The notes under the pieces were generated by a model. That model was not told the DNA's origin and did not search any database. It was given only the letters and a program-made list of their open reading frames with translations. Below are positions 1 to 9,728 of a stretch of 64,000 nt of DNA, piece after piece. Numbering within the stretch: position 1 is the stretch's first letter; each line of letters starts with the position of its first letter. Source of the DNA: Parahaliea maris. Its GTDB lineage: Bacteria > Pseudomonadota > Gammaproteobacteria > Pseudomonadales > Halieaceae. The position numbers and the translations under genes were made by a program. Location: positions 434,001 to 498,000 of the forward strand of contig NZ_VRZA01000002.1 of NCBI RefSeq assembly GCF_008064665.1, read 5' to 3'.

Positions 1-546
1 CAGGCCGACAAGGATCCGCGCCAGGTGGAATGCATCCTGCGGGAGTCCCGCGAGGTGCTCCGCGTTCGCCCCGGCGTGATTATCGTAGAACACCGGCTGG
101 GGTTTGTGATGGCCAACGCCGGTATCGACCGCTCCAACATCGAGCAGCCGGACGGTGACCCCCGAGTTCTCCTGTTGCCGGAAGATCCCGACCGCTCCGC
201 CGAAACCCTGCGCAAGGCCCTTACCGGGCGGCCGGGGGAGGCGCCCATGGTGATCATCAATGACAGTGTGGGTCGCGCCTGGCGCAAGGGCACCGTGGGC
301 ATGGCCATCGGCAGCGCCGGACTCGATCCGCTGTACAACCAGGTAGGCGAGCGCGACCTGTTCGGCAACCAACTGGAAGTGACCGAAGCGGCTGTCGCCG
401 ATGAACTGGCGGCGGCGGCCTCCCTGGTGCAGGGGGAATCCGATGAGCGCTGCCCCGTGGTGCTGGTGCGCGGTGCCCGCGTGCGCAGTGGCCTCGGGGG
501 CGCCAAGGCGATCCTGCGTGAACGCGAAATGGACATGTTCCGCTAG
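1..546 (+). CDS. cofE: F420-0:gamma-glutamyl ligase, 5' end outside the window
   Basis: CofE adds gamma-linked glutamates to F420-0 using GTP, the last step of coenzyme F420 synthesis in the cytoplasm. The frame is open to the left edge, so the N-terminal part is missing; 181 codons remain, ending in TAG. The segment RVRPGVIIVEHRLGFV followed by NAGIDRSNI is characteristic of the CofE family. A GTG at 25 is an internal valine rather than the start, because the upstream codons also fit the family. The protein stops soon after GGAKAILRERE, so it is a single-domain CofE without the FMN-binding nitroreductase domain that follows in mycobacterial FbiB. Its stop codon overlaps the cofD start by one base, and the next three genes are F420 genes too, which makes the assignment firm. 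Confidence 0.93.
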   Translation, partial: QADKDPRQVECILRESREVLRVRPGVIIVEHRLGFVMANAGIDRSNIEQPDGDPRVLLLPEDPDRSAETLRKALTGRPGEAPMVIINDSVGRAWRKGTVGMAIGSAGLDPLYNQVGERDLFGNQLEVTEAAVADELAAAASLVQGESDERCPVVLVRGARVRSGLGGAKAILREREMDMFR

Positions 547-1502
547 TGGCCGACAGCAGCAGGAAGAAAATTCTGGCGCTCTCCGGCGGTGTCGGTGGCG
601 CCAAACTCGCCCTGGGGCTGGCCCGCGAACTCGCGCCGGAGTCGCTGGCGGTGGTGGTCAACACGGCAGACGACTTTCGCTATCACGGCCTGACTATCAG
701 TCCGGATATCGACACCCTGCTGTACACATTGTCCGGGCGCAGTAACCGGGCGCAGGGCTGGGGTCTCGAGGGAGAGACCTGGCTGGTGCGCGATGCGCTC
801 GAACAGCTCGGGGCCGATACCTGGTTCCAGCTGGGTGACCGGGATATCGCGACCCACCTGTTGCGCAGCGGTCGCCTCGCCGCGGGCGATACCCTGAGCG
901 AGGTCACCGCCAGCCTGGCGCGGGCCATGGGCATCGCCGTGCAGGTTCTGCCCATGTCGGACCAGAGCGTGTCGACGGTGGTGCACAGTGACGAGGGGGA
1001 CCTGGCGTTCCAGGAGTACTTTGTCCGGCGTCGGTGTGAACCGCGGGTAACCGGCTTCAGTTTCCGGGGGCAGGCGGAGGCACGGCCGGCTCCCGCGCTG
1101 CAGGCCTTGCTGGATTCGGGCCAGGTTTCGGCTGTCGTGATCTGCCCGTCGAACCCCTTCGTCAGTGTCGATCCGGTGCTGGGGATTCCCGGTCTGTGGC
1201 GGCAGCTGGCCGGCCTGGGCGTGCCGGTGATTGCGGTGTCACCCATTATCGGCGGCCGCGCCGTCAAGGGGCCTGCGGCCAAGATGATGGCTGAGCTGGG
1301 CCTGCCGGTGGATGCAGCGGCGGTGGTCCGTCACTACAGCGAACATTACCCGGGGCTGGTCACCGAGTTTGTGCTGGATACAGAGGATGCCGCGCTCGCC
1401 AGTGAACTCGAGCAGTCCACGGTATTGTGCAATACACTGATGCAAACCCTCGACGACAAGCGCGCCCTGGCGCGTTTCGTCCTGCAACTGGCGGGCTGTT
1501 GA
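546..1502 (+). CDS. cofD: 2-phospho-L-lactate (or phosphoenolpyruvate) transferase
   Basis: CofD/FbiA joins the guanylylated three-carbon acid made by CofC to the deazaflavin Fo, giving F420-0 or its dehydro form and releasing GMP. The 318-residue protein has the expected length. It shows the N-terminal glycine-rich GGVGGAK loop (residues 14-20), the NTADDF segment (39-44) that lies near the Fo and metal site in the family, and a conserved CPSNPFVS segment in the middle. GTG at 546 is used as the start because it overlaps the cofE stop (tagtg) and the Rossmann-like strand begins immediately after it. The stop overlaps the cofC ATG by one base, so translation of the four F420 genes is probably coupled. 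Confidence 0.95.
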   Translation: MADSSRKKILALSGGVGGAKLALGLARELAPESLAVVVNTADDFRYHGLTISPDIDTLLYTLSGRSNRAQGWGLEGETWLVRDALEQLGADTWFQLGDRDIATHLLRSGRLAAGDTLSEVTASLARAMGIAVQVLPMSDQSVSTVVHSDEGDLAFQEYFVRRRCEPRVTGFSFRGQAEARPAPALQALLDSGQVSAVVICPSNPFVSVDPVLGIPGLWRQLAGLGVPVIAVSPIIGGRAVKGPAAKMMAELGLPVDAAAVVRHYSEHYPGLVTEFVLDTEDAALASELEQSTVLCNTLMQTLDDKRALARFVLQLAGC

Positions 1503-2233
1503 TGCTGCACGTTTTATTACCGCTCAAGGACCTGGTCGCGGCCAAGACCCGCCTCGCCGGCATACTCTCGCCGTCCGAACGGCGCGGCCTGATGCAGGCC
1601 ATGGCCGAGGATGTGCTGGCGGTGCTCAGTTCGCACCCCGCGGCGGACCGTTTGTGGCTGGTGTCCGATGACCCCGGCGCGGCCCTGCTGGCGGAACATT
1701 TTCACGCCCGTCACCTGGCCGAGCGGGCGCTCGGCTGCAGCGGGCTAAACCGGGTGCTGGCAGCAGCCTGTGACCGTATCGATGCAGGCCCGGGGGACCA
1801 CATCATGGTCCTGCATGCCGACCTGCCCTGGCTGGCGGCGCGGGATGTGGACGCCGCCCTGACCAGGTACGCCGCAGCCGGCGGCTTGCTGCTGGCCCCG
1901 GATCGCAATGGCGCCGGTACCAACCTGATGGTGTTCCCGGCTGCGAGTCGTCCGTCCTTCCGTTTTGGGACAGATAGCTGCGAGCGCCACCGACAGTGGG
2001 CGCGGGAGGCGGGAGTCCGGTGTACCCTGTTACAGCGCAAGGGTACAGCACGTGATATTGATCATCCGGCCGATATCGCCCAGTTGCTGGTCGCCACCGA
2101 TATCGGTGATGCCACCCGGGCCTGGCTGGATCAGCCCGGTCTGCGCGCGCGACTCACGCTGGCAATCCCGCAAGCCGGCTCGATACAACAAGGCCCTGCC
2201 AAGGCGGGCACAAAAGGGGGATACGGGGCATGA
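1502..2233 (+). CDS. cofC: 2-phospholactate/PEP/3-phosphoglycerate guanylyltransferase
   Basis: CofC/FbiD activates a phosphorylated three-carbon acid with GTP for transfer by CofD. The 243-residue protein starts MLHVLLPLKDL and keeps the nucleotidyltransferase N-terminus PLKDLVAAKTRL, with the substrate motif LHADLP in the middle and the NRNGAGTNLM region (written here as DRNGAGTNLM) typical of CofC. ATG at 1502 overlaps the cofD TGA. The same frame is open further upstream but that part lies inside cofD and has no family similarity. Which three-carbon acid is used (phospholactate, phosphoenolpyruvate or, as in Paraburkholderia rhizoxinica, 3-phosphoglycerate) cannot be told by eye. The stop overlaps the fbiC start by four bases (ATGA). 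Confidence 0.92.
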   Translation: MLHVLLPLKDLVAAKTRLAGILSPSERRGLMQAMAEDVLAVLSSHPAADRLWLVSDDPGAALLAEHFHARHLAERALGCSGLNRVLAAACDRIDAGPGDHIMVLHADLPWLAARDVDAALTRYAAAGGLLLAPDRNGAGTNLMVFPAASRPSFRFGTDSCERHRQWAREAGVRCTLLQRKGTARDIDHPADIAQLLVATDIGDATRAWLDQPGLRARLTLAIPQAGSIQQGPAKAGTKGGYGA

Positions 2234-4752
2234 CAGCTGGGACAAACGGTCTGGCATTGCTGGATGCAATCCATTCGGCCTGGGAAACAGGGCGGCCACC
2301 GTCGAGTGATCTGTGCCTGGCACTGGCCGACCAGGGCGACACCGCTGCGCTTGCCTGCCTGGCAGGCGCCTTGCGCGACAGCGGCCACCGCAATGTGATC
2401 ACCTATTCCCGCAAACTGTTCCTGCCCCTGACGCACCTGTGCCGCGATGTGTGTCACTACTGCACCTTTGCGCGCACGCCGAAAAGGGTAGAGCAGCCCT
2501 ACATGAGCATCGAACAGGTGCTGCAGCAGTGTCGGGAGGCGGAGAAACTCGGTTGCCAGGAGGCGCTGCTGACCCTCGGTGAGAAGCCGGAACTACGCTA
2601 CAGCGCGGCGCGCAAGGCGCTGGCGGCCATGGGCTACAGCAGCACCCTGCAATATGTAGAGGCGGTGGCCGCCGCCATCCTCGAGGAGACCAGCCTGCTG
2701 CCGCATATCAATGCCGGCTGCATGACCGCCGAGGAAATCGCGGGTCTGCGCCGGGTCAGTGCCTCCATGGGGATCATGCTCGAATCGGCGTCGGAGCGCC
2801 TGTGCCAGAAGGGCATGCCTCACTACGGCTCCCCCGACAAGCAGCCCGCCCGGCGCCTGGAAACCATCGCCCTGGCCGGGGAGGCCGCGGTACCGTTTAC
2901 CTCGGGTATTCTGATTGGCATCGGTGAGACCCGTCTCGAGCGCATCGAATCCCTGCTGGCCCTGCGCGCCCTGCACCTGCAGTACGGCCACTTGCAGGAA
3001 GTGATCGTGCAGAACTTCCGCGCCAAGCCGGGCACGCTGATGGCCGCTGCCCCGGAGCCCGATCTCAATGAGCTGCTGTGGACTATCGCCGTGGCGCGGC
3101 TGGTGTTCGGGCCGCAGATGAATGTGCAGGCGCCACCGAACCTGAGTCCCGGTGTGCTGCCGCAGCTGGTGGCCGCAGGCATCAATGACTGGGGCGGGGT
3201 TTCCCCCCTGACCCCCGATTTTGTCAATCCCGAAGCGCCCTGGCCGCACCTCGACAGGCTCGCCGGGGAAACCCGCGCAGCGGGCAAGTACCTGGACCAG
3301 CGCCTGACGGTGTATCCCGCCTTTGTGCAGCGGCCCGACACCTGGCTTGACCCAGCCCTGCGCGGGCCGGTGTTGCGCCTCTCGGACAGCGCGGGCCTGG
3401 CCCGCCGCGACCACTGGGCCCCGGGGGAGGACGCCCCGGTTCCCCGGGAGGACGCACTGCTGCTGGCGCCGGACTATCGCCCGGCGGCGCCTTCCGCGGA
3501 ACTACAAACTATTCTTGACGACTGCCGAGCCGGTCATGAACTGGATGAGGCGGCGGTGGCACGGCTGTTCGAAGCCCGCGGCGATGACTTCACCCATGTG
3601 GTGCGGGCGGCGGACGCATTGCGCCGGGCGGTCAGCGGAGACAGCGTGAGTTACGTGGTCAACCGCAATATCAACTACACCAACGTGTGCTACTTCAAGT
3701 GCCAGTTCTGTGCCTTTTCCAAGGGCAAGCAGCACGAGGAGTTGCGCGGCCGCCCCTACGATATCAGCGGTGAGGAGATCGCCCGGCGTTGCCGCGAGGC
3801 CTGGGAGCGGGGCGCCACCGAGGTCTGCATGCAGGGGGGAATCCACCCCGACTACACCGGCCAGACCTATCTCGACATCCTGCGCACCGTGCGCAGCGCC
3901 ACGCCGGACATGCATATCCATGCCTTCTCGCCACTCGAGGTGGCCCAGGGCGCAGCCACTCTCGGCCTGGCGCCGGGGGTGTACCTGCGGCAGTTACGTG
4001 ACGCCGGGCTCAACACCCTGCCGGGTACTGCGGCGGAGATCCTCCACGACGAGGTGCGCGATGTCCTGTGCCCGGACAAACTCAGCAGCGGGGAGTGGCT
4101 GGAGATCATGGAGGCGGCCCACGAGGTGGGCTTCAGGACCACGGCCACCATCATGTATGGCCATATCGACCAGCCCCGGCACTGGGCGCGTCACCTGCTG
4201 GAGATCCGGCGGCTGCAACAGAAGTGGGGCGGCTTTACCGAGTTTGTCCCCCTGCCTTTCGTGCACATGGAAGCGCCCATGTACCTTCGTGGCCGGGCCC
4301 GGCGCGGCCCGAGTTTCCGCGAGGCCGTGTTGATGCACGCGGTGGGCCGGCTGGTATTCCATGGCCTGATCGACAATATTCAGGCCTCCTGGGTGAAAAT
4401 GGGGGCGGAGGGAGTGGCCGCCTGTTTGCAGGCCGGGGTTAACGACCTGGGCGGTACCCTGATGAACGAGAGCATCACCCGCGCTGCCGGTTCCAGCCAC
4501 GGCCAGGAGTGGGCGCCCGCAGTGATGGAAGCCCATATTCGCGCTGCCGGGCGCAGCCCGCGCCAGCGCACGACCCTGTACGGCGAGGTTGGCGAGGAAC
4601 GGCAACGGGCCGCCCGGCGCGCAGGCGACCTGCTGGAGGTGCAAAACCAGCCCGCAGGCAAACGGCAGCGCAGCAAGTGTCTGCCCCCTGCTTCACCCCG
4701 GCCGCTGACCGAGAGGGCGGAACAGGTGGTGCTGCTGGCCGCCTGTAACTGA
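2230..4752 (+). CDS. fbiC: Fo synthase, fused CofG-CofH radical SAM protein
   Basis: This 840-residue protein makes the deazaflavin Fo from tyrosine and the flavin precursor 5-amino-6-ribitylaminouracil. Two radical SAM halves are visible: the CofG-like N-terminal half with CRDVCHYC (Cys71, Cys75, Cys78) and the CofH-like C-terminal half with CYFKCQFC (Cys487, Cys491, Cys494). Each CxxxCxxC binds a 4Fe-4S cluster. The order CofG then CofH and the length match mycobacterial FbiC (about 856 residues); in archaea the halves are usually separate proteins. The fused gene closes the F420 operon and overlaps cofC by four bases. With cofE, cofD and cofC it gives all dedicated steps from the flavin precursor to F420. 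Confidence 0.96.
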   Translation: MTAGTNGLALLDAIHSAWETGRPPSSDLCLALADQGDTAALACLAGALRDSGHRNVITYSRKLFLPLTHLCRDVCHYCTFARTPKRVEQPYMSIEQVLQQCREAEKLGCQEALLTLGEKPELRYSAARKALAAMGYSSTLQYVEAVAAAILEETSLLPHINAGCMTAEEIAGLRRVSASMGIMLESASERLCQKGMPHYGSPDKQPARRLETIALAGEAAVPFTSGILIGIGETRLERIESLLALRALHLQYGHLQEVIVQNFRAKPGTLMAAAPEPDLNELLWTIAVARLVFGPQMNVQAPPNLSPGVLPQLVAAGINDWGGVSPLTPDFVNPEAPWPHLDRLAGETRAAGKYLDQRLTVYPAFVQRPDTWLDPALRGPVLRLSDSAGLARRDHWAPGEDAPVPREDALLLAPDYRPAAPSAELQTILDDCRAGHELDEAAVARLFEARGDDFTHVVRAADALRRAVSGDSVSYVVNRNINYTNVCYFKCQFCAFSKGKQHEELRGRPYDISGEEIARRCREAWERGATEVCMQGGIHPDYTGQTYLDILRTVRSATPDMHIHAFSPLEVAQGAATLGLAPGVYLRQLRDAGLNTLPGTAAEILHDEVRDVLCPDKLSSGEWLEIMEAAHEVGFRTTATIMYGHIDQPRHWARHLLEIRRLQQKWGGFTEFVPLPFVHMEAPMYLRGRARRGPSFREAVLMHAVGRLVFHGLIDNIQASWVKMGAEGVAACLQAGVNDLGGTLMNESITRAAGSSHGQEWAPAVMEAHIRAAGRSPRQRTTLYGEVGEERQRAARRAGDLLEVQNQPAGKRQRSKCLPPASPRPLTERAEQVVLLAACN

Positions 4753-4762
4753 GGGCGGCGCG

Positions 4763-5449
4763 TTGAACAGTCGCAGCATACAACTCGAGCCGACCTGGCT
4801 GGCGCAGCTCGAGAGCGAATTCGAGCAGCCCTACATGCAGTCGCTGTCGCAGTTCCTGCGGGCTGAAAAGGCGGCCGGCAAGCGCGTGTTTCCCGCCGGG
4901 GAGGACATCTTCAATGCCTTTGCGCACACGCCGCTGCCAAGGGTCAAAGTGGTCATCCTCGGCCAGGACCCCTATCACGGTGAGGGCCAGGCCCACGGGC
5001 TCTGTTTCTCGGTCAAGCCGGGGGTGGCGGTGCCGCCATCGCTGCAGAATATCTACAAGGAAATCCACGCCGAACTGGGGTATCCCATTCCGTCCCACGG
5101 ACATCTCACCCGCTGGGCCGACCAGGGGGTGCTGTTGCTGAACAGTGTGCTCTCGGTGGAGTGCGCCAAAGCGGCATCACACCAGGGCAAGGGCTGGGAG
5201 CAGTTCACCGACCGGGTGGTGGAGGTGGTCAACCGCGAGTGCAGTGGCGTGGTGTTCCTGCTGTGGGGCAGTTACGCCCAGCGCAAGGGCGCGGTGATCG
5301 ATACCCAAAAACACTGCGTTCTGAAAGCGCCGCACCCGTCGCCCCTGAGTGCCCATCGCGGCTTCTTCGGCTGTGGGCACTTTGTCAAAGCCAACGAGTA
5401 CCTCACCTCACGGGGCGCAACGCCGATCGACTGGCGAATCCCCGACTGA
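4763..5449 (+). CDS. ung: Uracil-DNA glycosylase, family 1
   Basis: Ung removes uracil from DNA as the first step of base excision repair. The 228-residue length is normal. The water-activating motif GQDPYHG (residues 67-73, catalytic Asp69) and the C-terminal [13 protein letters not shown] leucine/serine loop with the catalytic histidine are both intact. TTG at 4763 is chosen as start: it lies 10 bases after the fbiC stop, has GAGG upstream, and the protein aligns with the family from SIQLEPTW onward. Its closeness to fbiC suggests cotranscription with the F420 genes, although no functional link to F420 is known. Confidence 0.96.
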   Translation: MNSRSIQLEPTWLAQLESEFEQPYMQSLSQFLRAEKAAGKRVFPAGEDIFNAFAHTPLPRVKVVILGQDPYHGEGQAHGLCFSVKPGVAVPPSLQNIYKEIHAELGYPIPSHGHLTRWADQGVLLLNSVLSVECAKAASHQGKGWEQFTDRVVEVVNRECSGVVFLLWGSYAQRKGAVIDTQKHCVLKAPHPSPLSAHRGFFGCGHFVKANEYLTSRGATPIDWRIPD

Positions 5450-5492
5450 GCTGGCGCGGGCGGGTTACGGGCGAGGCGGGCCAGGCGAGAGA

Positions 5493-6440
5493 CTAGTTCC
5501 CGTCCGTTTCGGGGTCGCTATCGCCGACCAGTTCCGCGGGCACCGTGAGCGTGATCGCCGGTCCGCCATCAGGGGCCAGGTACAGGGTTTCCCTGCAGGC
5601 TTTCAGGGTGGTGCTGAGTAACAGCGTGCACCCCTGGTCGGGGCTGCCGACGGCATTGACCACGTTGCCCACCGCCTGGCTTGCCCCCTGCTGGAATACG
5701 GGGGCGCCGGCACCCGGTGCGCTGGCGCAGTCCACGCGGCCAATGAAAGCCCGGCGTTTGGACTTGCCCCGGTAGTGCAGGCGGGCGATGACCTCCTGTC
5801 CGGTGTAGCAGCCTTTCTGGAAACTGACGAAGCCCTCCAGGTCAAAATTCAGGGCCTGGGGCAGGAATTCCTCGACGGTCTCCGCTTCGATGCGCCCGAG
5901 GCCGGAAGCGATTTGCAGCGCTTGCCACTGGCTACTGTCCGCCGCTTCCAGGGAGCTCAGGCCCGCGCTGATATCGCCGCGCTCCGGGGAGGCGTAGAGC
6001 TCGAACTGCTGGCCTGCCTCGTCCATCTGCACCAGGCTCAGGCCTTCGCCGCTGACACTGCCAAAACGCCCTTCGGGCAGATCCGGGAACAGGGACCCCA
6101 GTGCTTCGGCCAATTCATCACCCCATAAGGCGAATACGCGCCAGTTCTCCAGCCGTTCCACGCTGGCCTTGGAGAACACCACGTATTTGCCCAGGCGCGT
6201 TGCAGTGCTGGCTGCGATATCGGCGCGCAGTCGCAACAGGTACTGGTCCGTCGTGCACTGCACCAGCAGGAGGTCAGCGATGATCCGGCCCTGGGCATTG
6301 CACCAGGCACCGGGAGCGGCGTGGGCGGCATCGATCGCCCGCACATCGCAGGTGAGCTGCCCCTGCAAAAAGGTGGCTGCATCGGGCCCGCTGACCTGCA
6401 GCAGGCTCTCATTATCCAGTTGGCTGTAAAAAGCGGGCAC
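5493..6440 (-). CDS. ygfZ: Folate-binding tRNA-modification protein YgfZ
   Basis: YgfZ is a tetrahydrofolate-dependent protein of the GcvT-like family that supports iron-sulfur enzymes, including the MiaB step of tRNA modification. The 315-residue protein contains the signature KGCYTGQE at residues 209-216 with Cys211, followed by ARLHYRGK. It is convergent with ung and divergent from sdhE. In many gammaproteobacteria ygfZ, sdhE (ygfY) and ygfX lie together as here, which fits the shared theme of flavin and Fe-S enzyme maturation. Confidence 0.93.
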   Translation of the reverse strand: MPAFYSQLDNESLLQVSGPDAATFLQGQLTCDVRAIDAAHAAPGAWCNAQGRIIADLLLVQCTTDQYLLRLRADIAASTATRLGKYVVFSKASVERLENWRVFALWGDELAEALGSLFPDLPEGRFGSVSGEGLSLVQMDEAGQQFELYASPERGDISAGLSSLEAADSSQWQALQIASGLGRIEAETVEEFLPQALNFDLEGFVSFQKGCYTGQEVIARLHYRGKSKRRAFIGRVDCASAPGAGAPVFQQGASQAVGNVVNAVGSPDQGCTLLLSTTLKACRETLYLAPDGGPAITLTVPAELVGDSDPETDGN

Positions 6441-6515
6441 GACATCTCACTCCTGTTGGGCGGACTCATGATAGGGCTTTGCCCGGGCACTGTCAGCCAG
6501 TGGTAGCCTTGGGTG

Positions 6516-6521
6516 TATAAT
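6516..6521 (+). promoter_or_regulatory. Probable sigma-70 -10 box before sdhE
   Basis: A perfect TATAAT sits 38 bases before the sdhE ATG, in the gap between divergent ygfZ and sdhE. No good TTGACA box is found at 17 bases; TGTCAG at 6491 is only a weak candidate with a long spacer. Confidence 0.5.
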
Positions 6522-6558
6522 GCCGGCCTTTGATGTTCCCCAAACAGCACAGAGGCTT

Positions 6559-6822
6559 ATGATTCAGGACGAAGAACTTAAACGCATGCGCTGGGCCAGT
6601 CGCCGCGGCATGCTGGAGCTGGACCTCGTTCTGGAGCCTTTTGTCTCCGCCTGTTACAGCGGGCTGGATGAACGCGACCGGCAGCGCTTCCAGCAGTTGA
6701 TGGAGTGCGAGGACCAGGAGCTGTTCGCCTGGTTCCTGCGCCGGGAGCAGCCCCAAAATGAAGACCACGCCGCCATCGTGGCGAAAATCCTCGACTACGC
6801 TCATCGCCGCGATCGATCTTGA
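6559..6822 (+). CDS. sdhE: FAD assembly factor SdhE
   Basis: SdhE (YgfY) is a small cytoplasmic protein that promotes covalent flavinylation of SdhA and of fumarate reductase. The 87-residue product carries the RGxxE motif (Arg16, Gly17, Glu20) within SRRGMLELD and the usual helical FAWFLRRE segment near residues 54-61. ATG at 6559 is chosen over an in-frame ATG at 6520 because AGAGG precedes it and the family begins here. The 3' end overlaps the following ygfX-like gene, the usual E. coli-type pair. Confidence 0.94.
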   Translation: MIQDEELKRMRWASRRGMLELDLVLEPFVSACYSGLDERDRQRFQQLMECEDQELFAWFLRREQPQNEDHAAIVAKILDYAHRRDRS

Positions 6823-7252
6823 GCGGTCGCGGCGAGGCATCGCCTGTTACACCCTGCTGTTCTCGGCCCTGTTAGCGGCCCCGCTGCTTGTTTTTCTCGA
6901 CGGTTACCCACTCGGTGCCGGCGCGGCCCTGTTGCTGGCCCTGTCTCTCGTCAGTGCCGGGCAGCGGAAGCGCCCCGTGGGGCTGCGCTGCCTGGCGGGG
7001 CAGTGGCAATTCAGGTTCCGCGCGCGCGGCTGGGTGCCGGTAGAGATCCTGGGGCCAGTGCACAGCCCGCCGTGGTTACTGGCCTTTCGCTGGCGCGCCG
7101 TGGACGGGATGGCAGGGCAGGGGCGCCCGCTGGGTTCCGCTGTCCGCTGGCTTTATCTCTGGCCCGATAGCCTGCAAGCGGAGCAGTGGCGCCAGCTGCG
7201 CAAGCTGCTGCGGGTGGCGGGCACTGATGCGGGCTCAGCTGGACAGGGCTGA
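6758..7252 (+). CDS. ygfX: YgfX-like membrane protein (start uncertain)
   Basis: The product resembles YgfX/CptA: a short N-terminal part, a pair of hydrophobic segments (about residues 29-62), then a cytoplasmic domain ending [16 protein letters not shown], which matches the end of E. coli YgfX (DSMDEAEWRDLRRILL). In E. coli YgfX lies directly after sdhE and has been described both as a toxin acting on cytoskeletal proteins and as an inner-membrane partner of SdhE. The first ATG in frame is at 6758, inside sdhE; a later non-ATG start near the sdhE stop is possible because residues 1-20 show no family likeness. The 3' end overlaps the convergent nadB by 18 bases. Confidence 0.72.
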   Translation: MKTTPPSWRKSSTTLIAAIDLERSRRGIACYTLLFSALLAAPLLVFLDGYPLGAGAALLLALSLVSAGQRKRPVGLRCLAGQWQFRFRARGWVPVEILGPVHSPPWLLAFRWRAVDGMAGQGRPLGSAVRWLYLWPDSLQAEQWRQLRKLLRVAGTDAGSAGQG

Positions 7253-8824
7253 GTTGGCCGGTACCAGCACGGTATCGAGAGCCTCCGGCAGAGTGTCGGG
7301 ATAGTCCAGGGTGTAGTGCAGGCCACGGCTCTCTTTGCGGGCCAGGGCGCAGCGGATCATCAACTGGGCCACCATGGCCAGGTTGCGCAGCTCCAGCAGG
7401 TCATTGCCGACCTTGTAATTGCTGTAGTACTCGGCAATTTCCTTTTGCAGGAGTTCAATCCGGTGCTCGGCCCGCTGCAGCCGCTTGTTGGTGCGGACGA
7501 TGCCCACGTAGTCCCACATGAAGCGGCGCAACTCGTCCCAGTTGTGGGAGATCACTACGTCCTCGTCGGAGTCGGTGACCTGGCTTTCGTCCCAGGCCGG
7601 GACCGGGCGGGGTGTCGGCGCCGCGTCGATGGTCGCGGCAATATCGGCGGCCGCGGCGCGGGCATACACGATGCACTCCAGCAGGGAGTTGCTGGCCATG
7701 CGGTTGGCGCCATGCAGGCCGGTGCAGGAGGTCTCGCCCACTGCGTACAGCCCGGCGAGGTCGGTGCGGCCGCGGGTGTCCACGACGATACCGCCGCAGG
7801 TGTAGTGGGCCGCCGGCACCACCGGGATGGGCTCCCGGGTGATGTCGATGCCGAGTTCCGCGCAGCGCTGGGTCACGGTGGGGAAGTGCTCGCGCAGGAA
7901 ATCGGCGGGTTTATGGGAGATGTCGAGGAATACGCAGTCCACACCGAGGCGCTTCATCTCGTGGTCGATGGCCCTGGCCACGATGTCCCGTGGTGCGAGT
8001 TCGCCGCGCTCGTCGAAACGGTGCATGAAGGGTTCGCCGTCCGGCAGCAACAGGCGGCCGCCTTCCCCGCGGATCGCCTCGGTGACCAGGAAGGACTTGG
8101 CCTTGGGGTGGTACAGGCAGGTGGGGTGGAACTGGTTGAACTCCAGGTTGGCCACCCGGCAACCGGCGCGCCAGGCCATGGCGATGCCGTCGCCGCTGGC
8201 GCCGTCCGGGTTACTGGTATAGAGATAGGCCTTGCTGGCGCCGCCCGTGCCCAGTACCACGGCCCGGGCCAGGTGTAGCTCAACGTGATCGGTCTGGCGA
8301 TTGAGGATGTAGGCGCCCTGGCAGTGGCCGTCCTCCACGACGAGGTCCACCGCCACCCGGTGGGTGAGTATTTCGATGTTCGGCGCCGCCAGGGCCCGCT
8401 CGGTCAGTACTTCGGAGATGGCGCGGCCAGTGCGGTCGGCGGCATGGATAATCCGGCGGTGGCTGTGACCACCCTCCATGGTCAGGTGAAACTCGTCGTG
8501 GTGGTCCGGGCGCAGGTCGAAGTCTACGCCCTGCTGGACCAGCCATTCGACGCAGTCGCGGCTGTTGCTGACCGTGAATTCCACCGCCTCGCGCTTGCAC
8601 AGCCCACCGCCTGCAGCCAGGGTGTCCTCGACATGGGAATCGATACTGTCCTTGGTGTCCAGTACCGCGGCCATCCCGCCCTGGGCCCAGTAGGTAGATC
8701 CCTGGTTGACGTCGGCCTTCGACAGTACGGCCACCCGCAATGCCTGTGGTAATTGCAGGGCCAGACTGAGGCCGGCGGCGCCGGCGCCGATAATCAGCAC
8801 ATCGTGTTCGAGAGGGGAGGGCAT
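7235..8824 (-). CDS. nadB: L-aspartate oxidase
   Basis: NadB oxidises L-aspartate to iminoaspartate with FAD, the first step of de novo NAD synthesis. The 529-residue protein begins [20 protein letters not shown] with the dinucleotide-binding GxGxxG, and has the [12 protein letters not shown]-type segment (here [12 protein letters not shown]), [12 protein letters not shown]-type active-site loop ([12 protein letters not shown]) and HYTCGG. The ATG at 8824 is preferred to a GTG at 8875, which would add 17 residues unlike the family. nadB is divergent from the sigma-E operon, as in Pseudomonas. Confidence 0.95.
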   Translation of the reverse strand: MPSPLEHDVLIIGAGAAGLSLALQLPQALRVAVLSKADVNQGSTYWAQGGMAAVLDTKDSIDSHVEDTLAAGGGLCKREAVEFTVSNSRDCVEWLVQQGVDFDLRPDHHDEFHLTMEGGHSHRRIIHAADRTGRAISEVLTERALAAPNIEILTHRVAVDLVVEDGHCQGAYILNRQTDHVELHLARAVVLGTGGASKAYLYTSNPDGASGDGIAMAWRAGCRVANLEFNQFHPTCLYHPKAKSFLVTEAIRGEGGRLLLPDGEPFMHRFDERGELAPRDIVARAIDHEMKRLGVDCVFLDISHKPADFLREHFPTVTQRCAELGIDITREPIPVVPAAHYTCGGIVVDTRGRTDLAGLYAVGETSCTGLHGANRMASNSLLECIVYARAAAADIAATIDAAPTPRPVPAWDESQVTDSDEDVVISHNWDELRRFMWDYVGIVRTNKRLQRAEHRIELLQKEIAEYYSNYKVGNDLLELRNLAMVAQLMIRCALARKESRGLHYTLDYPDTLPEALDTVLVPANSALSS

Positions 8825-8944
8825 GGGCTCTGCTTGCTGCGTTTCCGAGTGACTTATATTATGGGCGCCAATCACTTACGTGTGTCGCGTCGAGCCGGCG
8901 AGTATAAAGCAGTCCACGCGAGTTAAGGAAATATTACAGTTGGG

Positions 8945-8971
8945 GAACTTTTTGCGTTCGACTGTCTCTTA
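8945..8971 (+). promoter_or_regulatory. Candidate sigma-E (AlgU-type) promoter of rpoE
   Basis: GAACTT at 8945-8950 is followed after 16 bases by TCTTA at 8967-8971, close to the AlgU/sigma-E consensus GAACTT-N16/17-TCtgA. It points to rpoE, with about 115 bases of leader before the GTG. Autoregulation of this operon by its own sigma factor is well known in E. coli and Pseudomonas; here it is inferred from the motif only. Confidence 0.6.
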
Positions 8972-9085
8972 CTGTCGTCCCTGGCGGCAGTGCAGCGAAC
9001 TTTCAACGCCCACCGCGGTCTATCGGGACAGATGCTTGAGTAATACCGGGGCATGCATGTCCAGGACTATGGAGGGGGACAGGAC

Positions 9086-9670
9086 GTGACTGCCGAAGTA
9101 ACGGACAAGCAGCTCGTTGCCAAGGTGAAGAAGGGCGATTCCCGCGCCTTCGACATGCTGGTGCTGAAATATCAGCACAAGATCCTTGGTCTGGTGAGTC
9201 GCTATGTCCACGATTCCGATGAGGTGCAGGATGTTGCCCAGGAGGCATTCATCAAGGCGTATCGCGCACTGCCCAATTTTCGCGGCGACAGTGCGTTTTA
9301 TACCTGGCTGTACCGAATTGCCATCAACACGGCCAAGAACTACCTGGTGTCACGCTCCCGGCGCCCCCCGGGCTCTGATGTGGAGGTCGAGGACGCCGAG
9401 TACTACGAGGGTGGCGGCGCCCTGCGCGATATCGAATCGCCGGAATCCGCGCTCTTCGGAGCGGAGCTCAAGGCCGTGGTCGAACGGGCAATCAGCGAAT
9501 TGCCAGATGATTTGCGAACTGCGGTAACTTTACGTGAATTTGATGGTCTCAGTTATGAGGATATTGCGGAGATCATGGCGTGCCCGGTAGGAACGGTGCG
9601 TTCACGGATCTTTCGCGCCAGGGAGGCAATTGACCGACAGGTCAAACAACAGGTTGACGGCGATGGCTGA
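9086..9670 (+). CDS. rpoE: RNA polymerase sigma-E factor (AlgU/RpoE)
   Basis: This extracytoplasmic-function sigma factor directs the envelope stress response. Region 2 is seen in SRAFDMLVLKYQHKI through FRGDSAFYTWLYRIAINTAKNYL, and region 4 in LREFDGLSYEDIAEIM followed by CPVGTVRSRIFRAREAI; both closely match E. coli RpoE and Pseudomonas AlgU. The start GTG at 9086 is chosen because GGAGGGGG precedes it at good spacing and the protein then begins like RpoE; an ATG at 9053 would add 11 unsupported residues. It heads the conserved operon with its anti-sigma factor, two modulators and a periplasmic protease. Confidence 0.97.
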   Translation: MTAEVTDKQLVAKVKKGDSRAFDMLVLKYQHKILGLVSRYVHDSDEVQDVAQEAFIKAYRALPNFRGDSAFYTWLYRIAINTAKNYLVSRSRRPPGSDVEVEDAEYYEGGGALRDIESPESALFGAELKAVVERAISELPDDLRTAVTLREFDGLSYEDIAEIMACPVGTVRSRIFRAREAIDRQVKQQVDGDG

Positions 9671-9728
9671 TGAAAGGCCATTCATACAGGTAACACAATT
9701 CGTGCGGCGGCGCGGAGGAAGACATTAA

